Positions 1-8,793 of a DNA stretch of 64,000 nucleotides are shown here, in pieces (position 1 is the stretch's first letter; each line of letters begins with the position of its first letter). The notes beneath the pieces are model-generated. The model was not told the DNA's origin and did not search any database. It saw only the letters and a list, made by a program, of their open reading frames with translations. Source of the DNA: JAIEPX01 sp963725255 (GTDB taxonomy: Bacteria; Pseudomonadota; Gammaproteobacteria; JAIEPX01); contig CAVRXV010000017.1 in the NCBI GenBank assembly GCA_963725255.1, forward strand, positions 406,364 through 470,363, written 5' to 3'. The position numbers and the translations under genes are program-made.

Positions 1-544
1 AGCGATAAACCGAGGCGTCGGTATCCAATTGGTGGATTTCGTCAGCGGTATGCCAGGCTAAATCGAGCGATTCATCACTGATCACCAATGGTTGGTGTTC
101 TTGCAACTGCAAAAAGAATCGAATATCAAAATGATAATGCGAAGGTTCTTGCCCTATCGCTGGAATTTGATGAACATCCACATCAAAAATACCCGGAATG
201 ACCAACTTAAGATCGGTAAGCCCTGATTCTTCTTTTACTTCTCGTAAGGCCACCGCCAGCAAATCTGGATTGTCATCAGTATGCCCACCCAGCTGTAACC
301 ACAATCCAATTTTCCGATGCAGCGTCAACAAGGCTTTTTCACCGGCAGGATCGATGACCCATGCGGAGGGTGTTATATGACCGTAAAAATTATTTCGTGA
401 TAAATAATCAGGATGGTCTTGAATAAAACGAATAATCAACTCGCGATAATGCTGTTGTTCCTGACTTTCTGGTTGATAATCATCCAACAACTGTAGCAAA
501 TTTTCTTTGCCACTTACATCAAACTCTCCATTAATTATACCCAT
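1..544 (-). CDS. NUDIX hydrolase, 3' end outside window
   Basis: Read on the minus strand from ATG at 544 and still open at position 1, so the C-terminus is missing. The visible ~181 residues begin MGIINGEFDVSGKENLLQLL. A Nudix box lies around residues 92-115: GGHTDD, then ALREVKEESGL, matching the G-x5-E/D-x7-REVxEExG pattern with Asp at the first acidic position. This subfamily hydrolyses nucleoside diphosphates linked to another group; the substrate cannot be read from the sequence. The start is 8 bp after the aspS stop, so it is probably co-transcribed with aspS. Family assignment is firm, function is general. Confidence 0.85.
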   Translation of the reverse strand, partial: MGIINGEFDVSGKENLLQLLDDYQPESQEQQHYRELIIRFIQDHPDYLSRNNFYGHITPSAWVIDPAGEKALLTLHRKIGLWLQLGGHTDDNPDLLAVALREVKEESGLTDLKLVIPGIFDVDVHQIPAIGQEPSHYHFDIRFFLQLQEHQPLVISDESLDLAWHTADEIHQLDTDASVYR

Positions 545-551
545 AACAAAA

Positions 552-2339
552 CTACTCTGTTTTTTGCGGGACTGGTTTATTAATGCGTATGCCTAAATCA
601 ATTAACTGCTGCGTGTCCACTTCACTTGGCGCTTGAGTCAATGGACATTGAGCTGATTGTGTTTTTGGAAAAGCAATCACATCACGAATCGATGTTGCAC
701 CTGTCATCATCATAACAACACGATCTAATCCAAAGGCAAATCCACCGTGCGGAGGCGCCCCCATTCGCAATCCTGTAATTAAATGCCCAAATTGCGCATG
801 GGCTTGTTCTTCAGAGAAACCGAGTAATTTAAATACGGTATTTTGTAATGCCACATTATTAATACGAATAGAACCACCACCAATTTCAGATCCGTTCAAT
901 ACTAAATCGTACGCGCGTGATAAAGCCTGTCCTGGATCTTTTAATAATTCATCGGGATCAGCAATTGAAGGCGCCGTAAAAGGATGATGCGTTGATTGCC
1001 AACGTCCTGTTAAACTTTCATGCTCAAACATGGGAAAATCCACAACCCATAATGGTCGCCATCCACCTTCTACAATTCCTAAATCTTCGCCCACTTTTAA
1101 TCGCAACGCACCCAAAGCTTCGTTAACGACTTTAGTTGTATCTGCACCGAAGAAAATAACATCGCCTGTTTTTGCTTTGCATCGCACTAAAATATTTTCT
1201 ACAACATCATCAGGTAAAAATTTCAAAATAGGTGATTGCAATCCTTCTTTTCCAGCGCTTCGATCGTTCACTTTGATGTACGCTAAACCTTTTGCACCAT
1301 AAATGCTGACAAATGTTGCGTAATCATCGATCATTTTTCGACTGAGTTTATCACCACTCGGAACTGGTAACGCTGCAACTCGACATCGCGAATCTTTTGC
1401 GGAATCCGAAAATACTTTAAATTCAACATCACGAACGAGATCTGCGATATCCACTAATTCAAGGGGATTTCGTAAATCAGGTTTATCCACACCAAATCGT
1501 TGCATTGCTTCAGCGTAAGTCATGTGGGGAAAAGGATCAGCTAAAGTCACATTTAATAATTCTGCAAATAATTTTCGTGTTAAACCTTCGACTATCTGTT
1601 GAATATCCTTTTCTTGCACAAATGACATTTCTAAGTCGAGCTGAGTAAATTCAGGTTGACGATCGGCCCGTAAATCTTCGTCGCGGAAACATCGTGCCAC
1701 TTGATAGTATCGATCAATGCCTGCAACCATTAACAATTGTTTAAAAATTTGTGGCGATTGCGGTAATGCATAAAATTGCCCAAGATGAACTCTAGAGGGC
1801 ACTAAATAATCGCGCGCTCCTTCTGGAGTCGATTTTGTTAAAAAAGGTGTTTCTACGTCGTAAAATCCATGATCTTCTAAATAATGCCGCATTGTTCGAG
1901 TGACTTTCGCACGAAAAGCAATTCGTTGAGCCATTTCAGGTCGTCGTAAATCGAGATAACGATAACGCAATCGTACATCTTCACTCACTTCTTGATGTTC
2001 ATCAATTCGAAAAGGAACGGGATCTGCGCGATTTAATAATTCCACTTCGTCTACTAAAACTTCTACTGCTCCTGTAAATAAATCAGGATTCACTGTTCCT
2101 TCGGGACGATGTCGAACCATGCCAACAATTTTAATTACAAATTCATTTCGTAAACTTTCTCCTACAGAAAACGACGCAACATTTTCAGGATGAAAAACAA
2201 TTTGAACGCGTCCTTCGCGATCACGAAGATCAACGAAAATAACACCGCCGTGATCACGTCGTCGGTGAACCCAACCACACAATTCAACACGCTGACCAAT
2301 TAAAGATTCAGTGACTTGACCACAATAATGAGTACGCAT
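552..2339 (-). CDS. aspS: Aspartyl-tRNA synthetase, bacterial type (probably non-discriminating)
   Basis: 595 residues, the normal length for bacterial AspRS. The N-terminal OB-fold anticodon-binding domain covers about residues 1-105. Class II motif 2 (FRDEDLRADRQPEF) is near residue 217, a bacterial GAD insertion follows at about 290-420, and motif 3 (GFAFGLDRVV) is near 550. It charges tRNA-Asp with aspartate in the cytoplasm. His30 (in RRRDHGG) and Gly81 (in RPEGTVN) match the residue pair of Pseudomonas-type non-discriminating AspRS, which also charges tRNA-Asn. It sits third in the fmdB-DUF502-aspS-NUDIX cluster, 20 bp after DUF502. Confidence 0.97.
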   Translation of the reverse strand: MRTHYCGQVTESLIGQRVELCGWVHRRRDHGGVIFVDLRDREGRVQIVFHPENVASFSVGESLRNEFVIKIVGMVRHRPEGTVNPDLFTGAVEVLVDEVELLNRADPVPFRIDEHQEVSEDVRLRYRYLDLRRPEMAQRIAFRAKVTRTMRHYLEDHGFYDVETPFLTKSTPEGARDYLVPSRVHLGQFYALPQSPQIFKQLLMVAGIDRYYQVARCFRDEDLRADRQPEFTQLDLEMSFVQEKDIQQIVEGLTRKLFAELLNVTLADPFPHMTYAEAMQRFGVDKPDLRNPLELVDIADLVRDVEFKVFSDSAKDSRCRVAALPVPSGDKLSRKMIDDYATFVSIYGAKGLAYIKVNDRSAGKEGLQSPILKFLPDDVVENILVRCKAKTGDVIFFGADTTKVVNEALGALRLKVGEDLGIVEGGWRPLWVVDFPMFEHESLTGRWQSTHHPFTAPSIADPDELLKDPGQALSRAYDLVLNGSEIGGGSIRINNVALQNTVFKLLGFSEEQAHAQFGHLITGLRMGAPPHGGFAFGLDRVVMMMTGATSIRDVIAFPKTQSAQCPLTQAPSEVDTQQLIDLGIRINKPVPQKTE

Positions 2340-2359
2340 AGCTTTTTATCCAATTACAA

Positions 2360-2986
2360 TTAATCGTTAATTTTCTCTATATCATGAGGCATTACCACGC
2401 CTAAGGATATAACCATTTTCAGTGCCTCATCAACACCTAAATTGACTTTTACTGTGTCTTTACGAGGTACAATCAACAGAAATCCTGACGTAGGGTTGGG
2501 CGTCGTGGGAATGAAAACGGTCATCATCTCTTCACCATTCATTCCATCCGCATAATGAAATCCAGTACCTGTTTGAAAGGCGACGCTCCAAAGTCCTTTT
2601 CTCGGATATTCTATTAACACCACATTTCGAAAAGATTCTTCTGAAGAAGAAAAAACAGTGGTTAATACTTGCTTTACGGCCTGATAAATTGATCGAACCA
2701 AAGGGATGCGAGACAAAAGATATTCCCAGTACTCCACCAGACGATTGCCCAAAATATTGGTCACCGACATCCCCGTTATGACCACAATAAGCACAGCAAA
2801 AATTAATCCTAAACCGGGTATATGAAATCCCAGGAAATTATCGGGTTGCAATCGATGAGGAAAAAATTCTAGGATAGTATCGAACAAATCGACCATAAAA
2901 CGAAGCACTAATAAGGTTACCCAAATGGGTACCCAAACGAGGACTCCGGCAACAATATAACGGCGTAAAGCCGCGCGATTTTTCAC
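2360..2986 (-). CDS. DUF502 family inner-membrane protein
   Basis: 208 residues. Two hydrophobic segments are visible, about residues 12-32 (YIVAGVLVWVPIWVTLLVLR) and 52-75 (GLGLIFAVLIVVITGMSV), followed by a soluble domain containing VFIPTTPNPTSGFLLIVP, the hallmark of DUF502. The biochemical role of the family is unknown. The start is GTG at 2986, immediately after the fmdB stop, with the ribosome site AAGGA lying inside the end of fmdB; this indicates translational coupling. The fmdB-DUF502-aspS order is common in gammaproteobacteria. Confidence 0.9.
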   Translation of the reverse strand: MKNRAALRRYIVAGVLVWVPIWVTLLVLRFMVDLFDTILEFFPHRLQPDNFLGFHIPGLGLIFAVLIVVITGMSVTNILGNRLVEYWEYLLSRIPLVRSIYQAVKQVLTTVFSSSEESFRNVVLIEYPRKGLWSVAFQTGTGFHYADGMNGEEMMTVFIPTTPNPTSGFLLIVPRKDTVKVNLGVDEALKMVISLGVVMPHDIEKIND

Positions 2987-3292
2987 TTACTTATCCTTAT
3001 CCGATTTTGACACTGGCTTCTCAATGCTGCTCGTCTCTACACTGCTCGATGGAGCACTTGATTCAGCACCTGTAGATTTTGAAGCACTTTCAGTACTAGC
3101 ACCAGCACTTTTTTCAGTCGTCGGAGCTTTATACCACCCACTACCTTTTAACTGAAAATGAGTCGCTGAAATCAGTTTTTTGAGCGAATCCTTGCCGCAA
3201 GCTTCACAATGCTGCAATGGTTCATCGCTGATTTTTTGGATAACTTCTATTTTTTGGCCACAACTGGCACATTGATACTCGTATATTGGCAT
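2987..3292 (-). CDS. FmdB-family zinc ribbon protein
   Basis: 101 residues from ATG at 3292, chosen because MPIYEYQCASCGQ is the classic FmdB start and GGAGG lies 4 bases before it; a longer reading to 3340 adds an unsupported 16 residues. Two CxxC pairs (CASC near residue 8, CEAC near 30) form the predicted zinc ribbon. The C-terminal half is low-complexity and rich in Ser, Lys and Glu, as usual for the family. It is the first gene of the cluster with DUF502 and aspS. Proposed regulatory roles for FmdB are not established. Confidence 0.9.
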   Translation of the reverse strand: MPIYEYQCASCGQKIEVIQKISDEPLQHCEACGKDSLKKLISATHFQLKGSGWYKAPTTEKSAGASTESASKSTGAESSAPSSSVETSSIEKPVSKSDKDK

Positions 3293-3425
3293 ACCACCTC
3301 CCAAACGTCCCAACCTAACGTATCCAGGCTTTTGGGTCAAGATGGGGTCGCCCTAGGCGTAGAATTTAATTGCTATAAAATCCCCCCAGAGCCACAAAAA
3401 TAAAAGCCAGCACGGAGTTTCGAAG

Positions 3426-3528
3426 ACTGGGCAAGATCTACCTTTTCAAGATCGTTGAGGACAGGATGTCCGAACGAAGCCTCCAGGGAAGGATTCACGG
3501 CGTTCTTGAAAAGGTTGTCTTGCCCAGT
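3426..3528. repeat. 103-bp imperfect palindrome, intergenic
   Basis: The left arm 3426-3454 (ACTGGGCAAGATCTACCTTT...) pairs with 3501-3528, with 1-2 mismatches over 28 bases. Between the arms is a conserved-looking core, GAGGACAGGATGTCC then CCTCCAGGGAAGGATTCACG. It lies alone in the 277-bp gap between fmdB and the LuxR-type gene, which otherwise shows no gene. It may be a REP-like extragenic element; no second copy was found in this window. Confidence 0.75.
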
Positions 3529-3569
3529 CAATACCCAATCCAATTGCCAAATCTACCCGTTGATCTAAG

Positions 3570-4304
3570 CTAAATAAACTTATCAATCAAATCAGATTTA
3601 AATTTACTGTTCGTTTTAAATTTTAATGACTCGATATGATGCTCAACCGTACGCCGTGAAATTCCTAAACGATTCCCGATTTCTTTTGCCGTTTTTCCCC
3701 GCACCAACAAAGATAAAACTTGTTTCTCGCGTTCCGTTAAGTGAGCTAATTGTAATTGATAATTCGACGACAATGTCATGGGCAACGAATGAGTAGAACC
3801 TAGCAAACCTGTGGAAATCAATTGAGAAAAAGCAAATGCCAAATCACCGACCCCTAGACCATTCATTTTAATTGAGCAACCAAAAATACCAATAACCGTG
3901 TCTTCATAATACCAAGGAAATTTAAATGATAATGCTTGGATACTGACAGAATTTGAAATATCACCCGTTTCTTCTGTCACTCTCATCATTTTCGTGCGAA
4001 AAATTTCTTTATCAGTCGCTAAAACTTTTTCAATTGAAGCTCGCTTTGCAAAACATTCCACTGATTTTCCAAGCATATCTTTGTAAGAGCTCGCACCGAC
4101 CAATTGGGCTGTTGCATCATTTGAATTTACGATTCGACTATCGGCATCTAAAAAATAGGCCGTGATCGGAAGATTATAAATAGATGAAATTCGATTATTA
4201 CTATTTTCATCTGCTAAAGGTGGTTTGACAAGAACAACGCCTTGCTTATATCGTTGAACAAGCAAGTCTCCGTGTGCATCAAAAACCTTCTCTCGTCTGG
4301 TCAT
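3570..4304 (-). CDS. PAS-domain LuxR-family transcriptional regulator
   Basis: 244 residues from ATG at 4304 (MTRREKVFDAHGDLL), preceded by AAGGGA about 10 bases upstream. A TTG at 4355 would add 17 residues and is less likely. Residues ~45-150 look like a PAS sensor (ITAYFLDADSRIVNSNDATA). The C-terminus carries a LuxR helix-turn-helix (LTEREKQVLSLLVRGKTAKE, then GISRRTVEHHIESLK). There is no REC domain or phosphorylation site, so the signal is probably bound or sensed by the PAS domain. The regulated genes are unknown, and it is transcribed alone between two palindromes. LuxR-PAS proteins of this form are frequent in Legionellales. Confidence 0.88.
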   Translation of the reverse strand: MTRREKVFDAHGDLLVQRYKQGVVLVKPPLADENSNNRISSIYNLPITAYFLDADSRIVNSNDATAQLVGASSYKDMLGKSVECFAKRASIEKVLATDKEIFRTKMMRVTEETGDISNSVSIQALSFKFPWYYEDTVIGIFGCSIKMNGLGVGDLAFAFSQLISTGLLGSTHSLPMTLSSNYQLQLAHLTEREKQVLSLLVRGKTAKEIGNRLGISRRTVEHHIESLKFKTNSKFKSDLIDKFI

Positions 4305-4365
4305 ATTTATTTCATCCCTTTTGTCTATTTTCCAACCATTGACTGATCGTGTCAACCATCATAAT

Positions 4366-4450
4366 GGTGTCAGATCTAAGATCAATACATTCATATGCTT
4401 CATATAAGACATAATGAGCCAATAAAAGTATTGATCTTAGATTTGACACC
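4366..4450. repeat. GGTGTCAGATC-type palindrome, copy 1
   Basis: Left arm 4366-4388 (GGTGTCAGATCTAAGATCAA + TAC) pairs with 4428-4450, with one mismatch. The same arms recur at 16381-16453. A lone TGACCCCATC at about 4463-4472 resembles one tip of the GGGGTCA palindrome family. It lies between the LuxR gene and proS. Confidence 0.85.
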
Positions 4451-4516
4451 TTTACCATTACCTGACCCCATCTGCTTGCTCTCATCCGTTTAGATTAGTA
4501 TGATCATCAGTTACAC

Positions 4517-4675
4517 CACCTTGGCTAGAATGGCTAAAACGTTCAGATTTTGTCCAGGTTGGGTGCAAAAATTGATTTTAAAACCGGAGTTTACTCTTGA
4601 TAAATGAGGATTTTAAAATAAATTTTTACGCCCGAGATGGGCAAAATATGGACGTTTCCATCATGTGGTTAATAG
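4517..4675 (-). repeat. TTCACCACATG...GCCATTCTAGCCAAGG repeat, longest copy
   Basis: On the minus strand it begins CTATTAACCACATGATGGAA at 4675 and ends TTTTAGCCATTCTAGCCAAG at about 4518. Shorter copies with the same ends occur at 9383-9424, 34458-34492 and 41609-41656. The ~100 bp between the ends is present only here, so the other copies look like internal-deletion forms of a short mobile element. It occupies the proS upstream region and may hold its promoter. Confidence 0.65.
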
Positions 4676-4690
4676 TTATATAGGATTTTT

Positions 4691-6397
4691 ATGCGCACCT
4701 CACAATTTTTACTAGTCACACAAAAAGAAACGCCCGCTGATGCGGAAATCGTCAGTCACAAGCTGATGCTTCGCACCGGGATGATTTCAAAACTGGCCTC
4801 GGGTATTTACACATGGCTACCCCTGGGTTTACGCGTGCTCAAAAAAGTTGAAGCGGTGGTCCGTGAAGAAATGAATAGAATCGGGGCTAGCGAACTGTTA
4901 ATGCCAGCCATACAACCGGCCGAACTTTGGACGGAGTCCGGACGATGGGAACAATACGGCCCTGATATGTTGCGCATTAACGACCGACACAAAAGAGAAT
5001 TTTGTTTTGGCCCTACTCACGAAGAAGTAATCACCGATATCGCTAGAAATAAAATTCGTAGCTATAAACAATTGCCACTTTCATTTTTTCAAATTCAAAT
5101 GAAATTCCGCGATGAAATTCGTCCTCGTTTTGGCGTTATGCGATCGCGAGAATTCCTAATGAAAGATGCGTATTCTTTTCATCTCGATGCTGAATCGTTA
5201 CAAAAAACCTATCAAACAATGTTTGAAGCGTATACAAAAATTTTCACTCGCTTAGGTTTAAATTTTCGTGCTGTTCTTGCTGACACAGGCAGTATTGGTG
5301 GTAATTTTTCACATGAATTTCAAGTCTTGGCGAATACTGGCGAAGATCTACTCGCCTTCAGTGATGAGAGTGATTACGCAGCGAACGTAGAACGCGCTGA
5401 AGCATTGGCCCCAACATCTGCAGCCTCGAAATCGAATGAACCCCTAACATTAATTGATACGGATAATCACTACACGGTAGATCAAGTCTGTCAATTTTTA
5501 AATATCAAACCTCAGCAATTAGTCAAAACACTATTGGTAAAGGGTTCTGAAACTGAGATCGTTGCTCTTGCTTTACGCGGTGATCACGAACTTAACGCCA
5601 TTAAAGCAGCAAAACATCCCAAAGTCGCCAGCCCACTACAATTTGTAAAAGATGAAATTATTCAAAAATTAATAGGTTGCAAAGCGGGCTGCATCGGCCC
5701 CGTGAAATTAAATGTTCCTTTAATTGTAGACCGTGACGCAGCAGTTCTGAGCGATTTTGTTTGTGGCGCAAACCAAGAAAATAAACATTATCAACATGCT
5801 GACTGGCAACGCGATGTCGGAGAAATTGAAATTGCCGATTTACGAAATGTGGTAGCAGGCGATACAAGTCCCGATGGCAAAGGCAAATTACAATTCGCGC
5901 GCGGAATTGAGGTAGGCCATATTTTTCAACTCGGTGATAAATACAGTAAAGCCATGAACGCAAATGTGTGCGATGAATCAGGAAAAGCTCGGCCCATGCT
6001 CATGGGGTGCTATGGTATCGGAATATCGCGCATTGTCGCTGCAGCGATAGAACAAAATCACGATGAACAGGGAATCGTGTGGCCAGAACCTTTAGCTCCG
6101 TTTCAAATAGCCTTTATTCCTGTTAATTTGCATAAATCTGATCGACTCCAAAAAGTGTGCGAAAAAATTTATAGTGAATTGGTTGCTGCGGGCTATGATG
6201 TCCTATACGACGATCGACAAGAAAGACCCGGTGTTTTATTTGCTGATTGCGATCTTATAGGAATCCCTCATCGATTGGTTCTGGGTGATAAAGGACTCGA
6301 CGCAAATATCATAGAATATAAAGCACGAAATAGTAGCGAGACAAAAGAATTACCGTTGGATACTTATCTTGATGAATTAAAAGCTCAGCTTTCTTGA
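4691..6397 (+). CDS. proS: Prolyl-tRNA synthetase with editing domain
   Basis: 568 residues, the usual length of bacterial ProRS. The class II core shows motif 2 (FRDEIRPRFGVMRSREFLMK, near residue 138) and motif 3 (GCYGIGISRIVAA, near 440). A YbaK-like insertion between them, about residues 225-385, is the domain that hydrolyses Ala-tRNA-Pro. The C-terminal anticodon-binding domain ends YLDELKAQLS. It charges tRNA-Pro in the cytoplasm. The gene is monocistronic and its stop overlaps the convergent thioesterase gene by 13 bp. Confidence 0.97.
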   Translation: MRTSQFLLVTQKETPADAEIVSHKLMLRTGMISKLASGIYTWLPLGLRVLKKVEAVVREEMNRIGASELLMPAIQPAELWTESGRWEQYGPDMLRINDRHKREFCFGPTHEEVITDIARNKIRSYKQLPLSFFQIQMKFRDEIRPRFGVMRSREFLMKDAYSFHLDAESLQKTYQTMFEAYTKIFTRLGLNFRAVLADTGSIGGNFSHEFQVLANTGEDLLAFSDESDYAANVERAEALAPTSAASKSNEPLTLIDTDNHYTVDQVCQFLNIKPQQLVKTLLVKGSETEIVALALRGDHELNAIKAAKHPKVASPLQFVKDEIIQKLIGCKAGCIGPVKLNVPLIVDRDAAVLSDFVCGANQENKHYQHADWQRDVGEIEIADLRNVVAGDTSPDGKGKLQFARGIEVGHIFQLGDKYSKAMNANVCDESGKARPMLMGCYGIGISRIVAAAIEQNHDEQGIVWPEPLAPFQIAFIPVNLHKSDRLQKVCEKIYSELVAAGYDVLYDDRQERPGVLFADCDLIGIPHRLVLGDKGLDANIIEYKARNSSETKELPLDTYLDELKAQLS

Positions 6398-6849
6398 TTA
6401 TTCTCGAGCCAAACGAATTCTTTGCCTCGAGGAAACTTATTGATGAATTCCATATATTCAGCAGGGGGCGTCGCCACTTTTCTTTTATCTAAATCCATCC
6501 AAGCACCTTCAACGGTAATTTCCGCCGCTAATTCATTATTTACGTTATAAAAATGATGATGCATAGACCAAATTTTTCCATTACGCCTCAGTGAGATAAT
6601 TTCGCAATCAACTGTAAATTTTTCATTGAGCCGCAATTCTTTGTAAAATTTTGTTTCTTCACGAAATAAAACAGGCCCCATTCGTTCATGCATCAATTTT
6701 TCAATGGGCAATCCAAAATCGGTAAACATTGATACTCGAATATGCGCACCATAGTCATTGAATGCGGAATGTCGCATGTGACCATTAAAATCACAATCTG
6801 CCCAACGCACGTGAAATTCTTTAGAATAGGTTAGGGTTATTTCACTCAT
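6385..6849 (-). CDS. Acyl-CoA thioesterase, 4HBT hot-dog family
   Basis: 154 residues from ATG at 6849 (MSEITLTYSKEFHVRWADCD), whose first 8 bases overlap the stop of the upstream L,D-transpeptidase gene; the longer frame from 6888 adds residues lying inside that gene. Residues 10-35 (VRWADCDFNGHMRHSAFNDY) match the YbgC/FadM-type signature with the catalytic Asp of RWADCD. It probably hydrolyses a short or medium acyl-CoA; the substrate is unknown. It is third in the yihY-ldt-thioesterase operon. Confidence 0.88.
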   Translation of the reverse strand: MSEITLTYSKEFHVRWADCDFNGHMRHSAFNDYGAHIRVSMFTDFGLPIEKLMHERMGPVLFREETKFYKELRLNEKFTVDCEIISLRRNGKIWSMHHHFYNVNNELAAEITVEGAWMDLDKRKVATPPAEYMEFINKFPRGKEFVWLENNQES

Positions 6850-7858
6850 AGATTTTTTCTTCATTGCTCTTGAGCTGTTTTTTTTCACCCGAAGTAGTGG
6901 ACTCCGCCAAACTTTGTGCGATAGAAGTTCCTACACTTGTCATTTCTTTCAAATGCGATACACGCTGCGGCAAGCCTTGCTGCTCAGAGGCAATTCTCAG
7001 CGCTTTTTTCATATCAACAGATTGTTGAATTTGAGCACCACCCAATTTAATTAAATTTTTCTCAAGTACTTTGTCAAGATTAGCGAATTTTGCTTGCACT
7101 TCTTGCAAAGGCAAATGACCTTCAACATAAACATTTCCATTGTGTCGCCCAATTTTATAAGGGGCATTAATGACTTGAACAGATTCACCCTTTTTTACAG
7201 CATGATATAATTTCTCAATATCTTCCGGATACATTCTCAAACATCCTGAGCTACTTCGACGTCCAACTCCACTATTATCATTCGTGCCATGAATTAAATA
7301 CGTCGGCATCGATAACCGTAATGCATATTCACCTAAAGGATTATCAGGTCCCGGAGGAACCATTTTAGGAATCTCAACGCCTTCTTTTGCTCTTTCAGCA
7401 CGCACTGATTCTGGAGCATGCCATGTTGGATGATCCATATGTTCAATCACCGTCATAATTCCATCGGGCGTTTGAGAACCTTGTCGTCCAATTCCAACAG
7501 GAAATGTCCACACATCTTTGGAATTTTTTGGAAAATAATACATCCGCATTTCAGCTAAATTAATGATGATCCCCCGACGCAGGGTATTCGGTAAAATATA
7601 TCGAGATGGAATAATTAATACAGTACCCGGAATTGGTTTATCAGGATTCACACCTTGATTGGCTTCAATTAATTCCATATAGCCCACATCAAGACGATGA
7701 GCAATAGTATTAAAATTATCACCTTCCTGAACGATGGCATTACTCACTTCTCCAATAAGATCATCGCCCGCGGGACCTAGAGGAAAAATAGCTGCAAAAA
7801 CTGATGAATGAATTCCCACCACAATTAACAGTACAAATAATGCTTTAATCGTTTTCAT
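6842..7858 (-). CDS. L,D-transpeptidase with LysM domain (YkuD family)
   Basis: 338 residues from ATG at 7858 (MKTIKALFVLLIVVGIHSSV), a clean signal peptide; an in-frame ATG at 7882 adds 8 residues inside yihY. A LysM domain covers about residues 42-90 (VQEGDNFNTIAHRLDVGYME). The YkuD domain at ~95-225 has HGTNDNSGVG and the catalytic SSSGCLRMYPEDIEKLY. A ~100-residue tail follows. It should form 3-3 cross-links in peptidoglycan or attach proteins to it in the periplasm. The gene overlaps yihY and the thioesterase gene, so the three are coupled. Confidence 0.93.
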   Translation of the reverse strand: MKTIKALFVLLIVVGIHSSVFAAIFPLGPAGDDLIGEVSNAIVQEGDNFNTIAHRLDVGYMELIEANQGVNPDKPIPGTVLIIPSRYILPNTLRRGIIINLAEMRMYYFPKNSKDVWTFPVGIGRQGSQTPDGIMTVIEHMDHPTWHAPESVRAERAKEGVEIPKMVPPGPDNPLGEYALRLSMPTYLIHGTNDNSGVGRRSSSGCLRMYPEDIEKLYHAVKKGESVQVINAPYKIGRHNGNVYVEGHLPLQEVQAKFANLDKVLEKNLIKLGGAQIQQSVDMKKALRIASEQQGLPQRVSHLKEMTSVGTSIAQSLAESTTSGEKKQLKSNEEKIYE

Positions 7859-8693
7859 TTTTAATTTCCATTTCATTTCCATTAGCTATAACAAAAGATA
7901 CAACTGCACCAAATAAAATAATTAACCAGGTCATATACAACCACAACAAAAATATGGGTATTGTTGCCAACGCGCCATAAAGCAATTCGTAGGATGGAAA
8001 ATGAATTAAATACCAACTAAATCCAAATTTAGCCCAACCAAATAATATCATAGCAACCAAACCACCCCAAATAGCATGTCGAATTTTTACTACACAATTT
8101 GGCAATGTGACATACAATATCGTGAAAGACAGCCATGTTATCAAATTAGGCAAACATCGCAAGAGCATCGCTTTTATATCGAGAAACTCGCCCATTTCAA
8201 CGACTAGAGGTATTGCTGCTAAATTAGTACTCACTGCTATTCCAACACCCACTGAAATAGGCACTAAAGTCAGGACTCCCCAATAAATTAAAAATGCAGA
8301 AACACCATGTCGTCGATGTTTTACTCGCCAAATGGCATTTAAATCCGACTCCATATTGAATATCATCATAATGGCAGCAATTACCAAAAAAAATAAACCC
8401 GTTGGAGATAAATGTCGTGCGGATTCTACAAAACTCTGAAGATGTTGTTGAATAATATCAGCTGACCCAGCGACAAAATTTGAAAACACAAAATTCTGAA
8501 TCTTTAGTGCAACGTCTTGAAACACTGGAAATGCTGATAATAATGCCAAACTCACCGTCATTAGGGGCACTAAGGCTAATAAGGATGTATAAGCCAATGC
8601 AGCTGCTCGAGTAAAGCAGGCATCATTCACAAATTTTCGTATCATACGGTCAATATAACAATATATTGTATTCACCGATGAAAAAATTTTCAT
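7845..8693 (-). CDS. YihY/BrkB family inner-membrane protein
   Basis: 282 residues with about six membrane segments. The N-terminal motif CFTRAAALAYTSLLALVPLM is typical of the YihY (UPF0761, formerly RNase BN) family, and the C-terminus has LLWLYMTWLIILFGAVVSFV. The family is widespread and its molecular function is unsettled; the old RNase BN label is wrong. It is first in an operon with the L,D-transpeptidase and thioesterase genes and divergent from wrbA, with a 100-bp gap for both promoters. Confidence 0.92.
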   Translation of the reverse strand: MKIFSSVNTIYCYIDRMIRKFVNDACFTRAAALAYTSLLALVPLMTVSLALLSAFPVFQDVALKIQNFVFSNFVAGSADIIQQHLQSFVESARHLSPTGLFFLVIAAIMMIFNMESDLNAIWRVKHRRHGVSAFLIYWGVLTLVPISVGVGIAVSTNLAAIPLVVEMGEFLDIKAMLLRCLPNLITWLSFTILYVTLPNCVVKIRHAIWGGLVAMILFGWAKFGFSWYLIHFPSYELLYGALATIPIFLLWLYMTWLIILFGAVVSFVIANGNEMEIKNEND

Positions 8694-8793
8694 ACAGAGA
8701 TCCTTAGCTGGATTTTCGAGCGGGCTCTATGATTTCAAATGTGTTTATCATATCATAAGCTCGATCGATTTAAATGATACGGAGCAATTTTTT

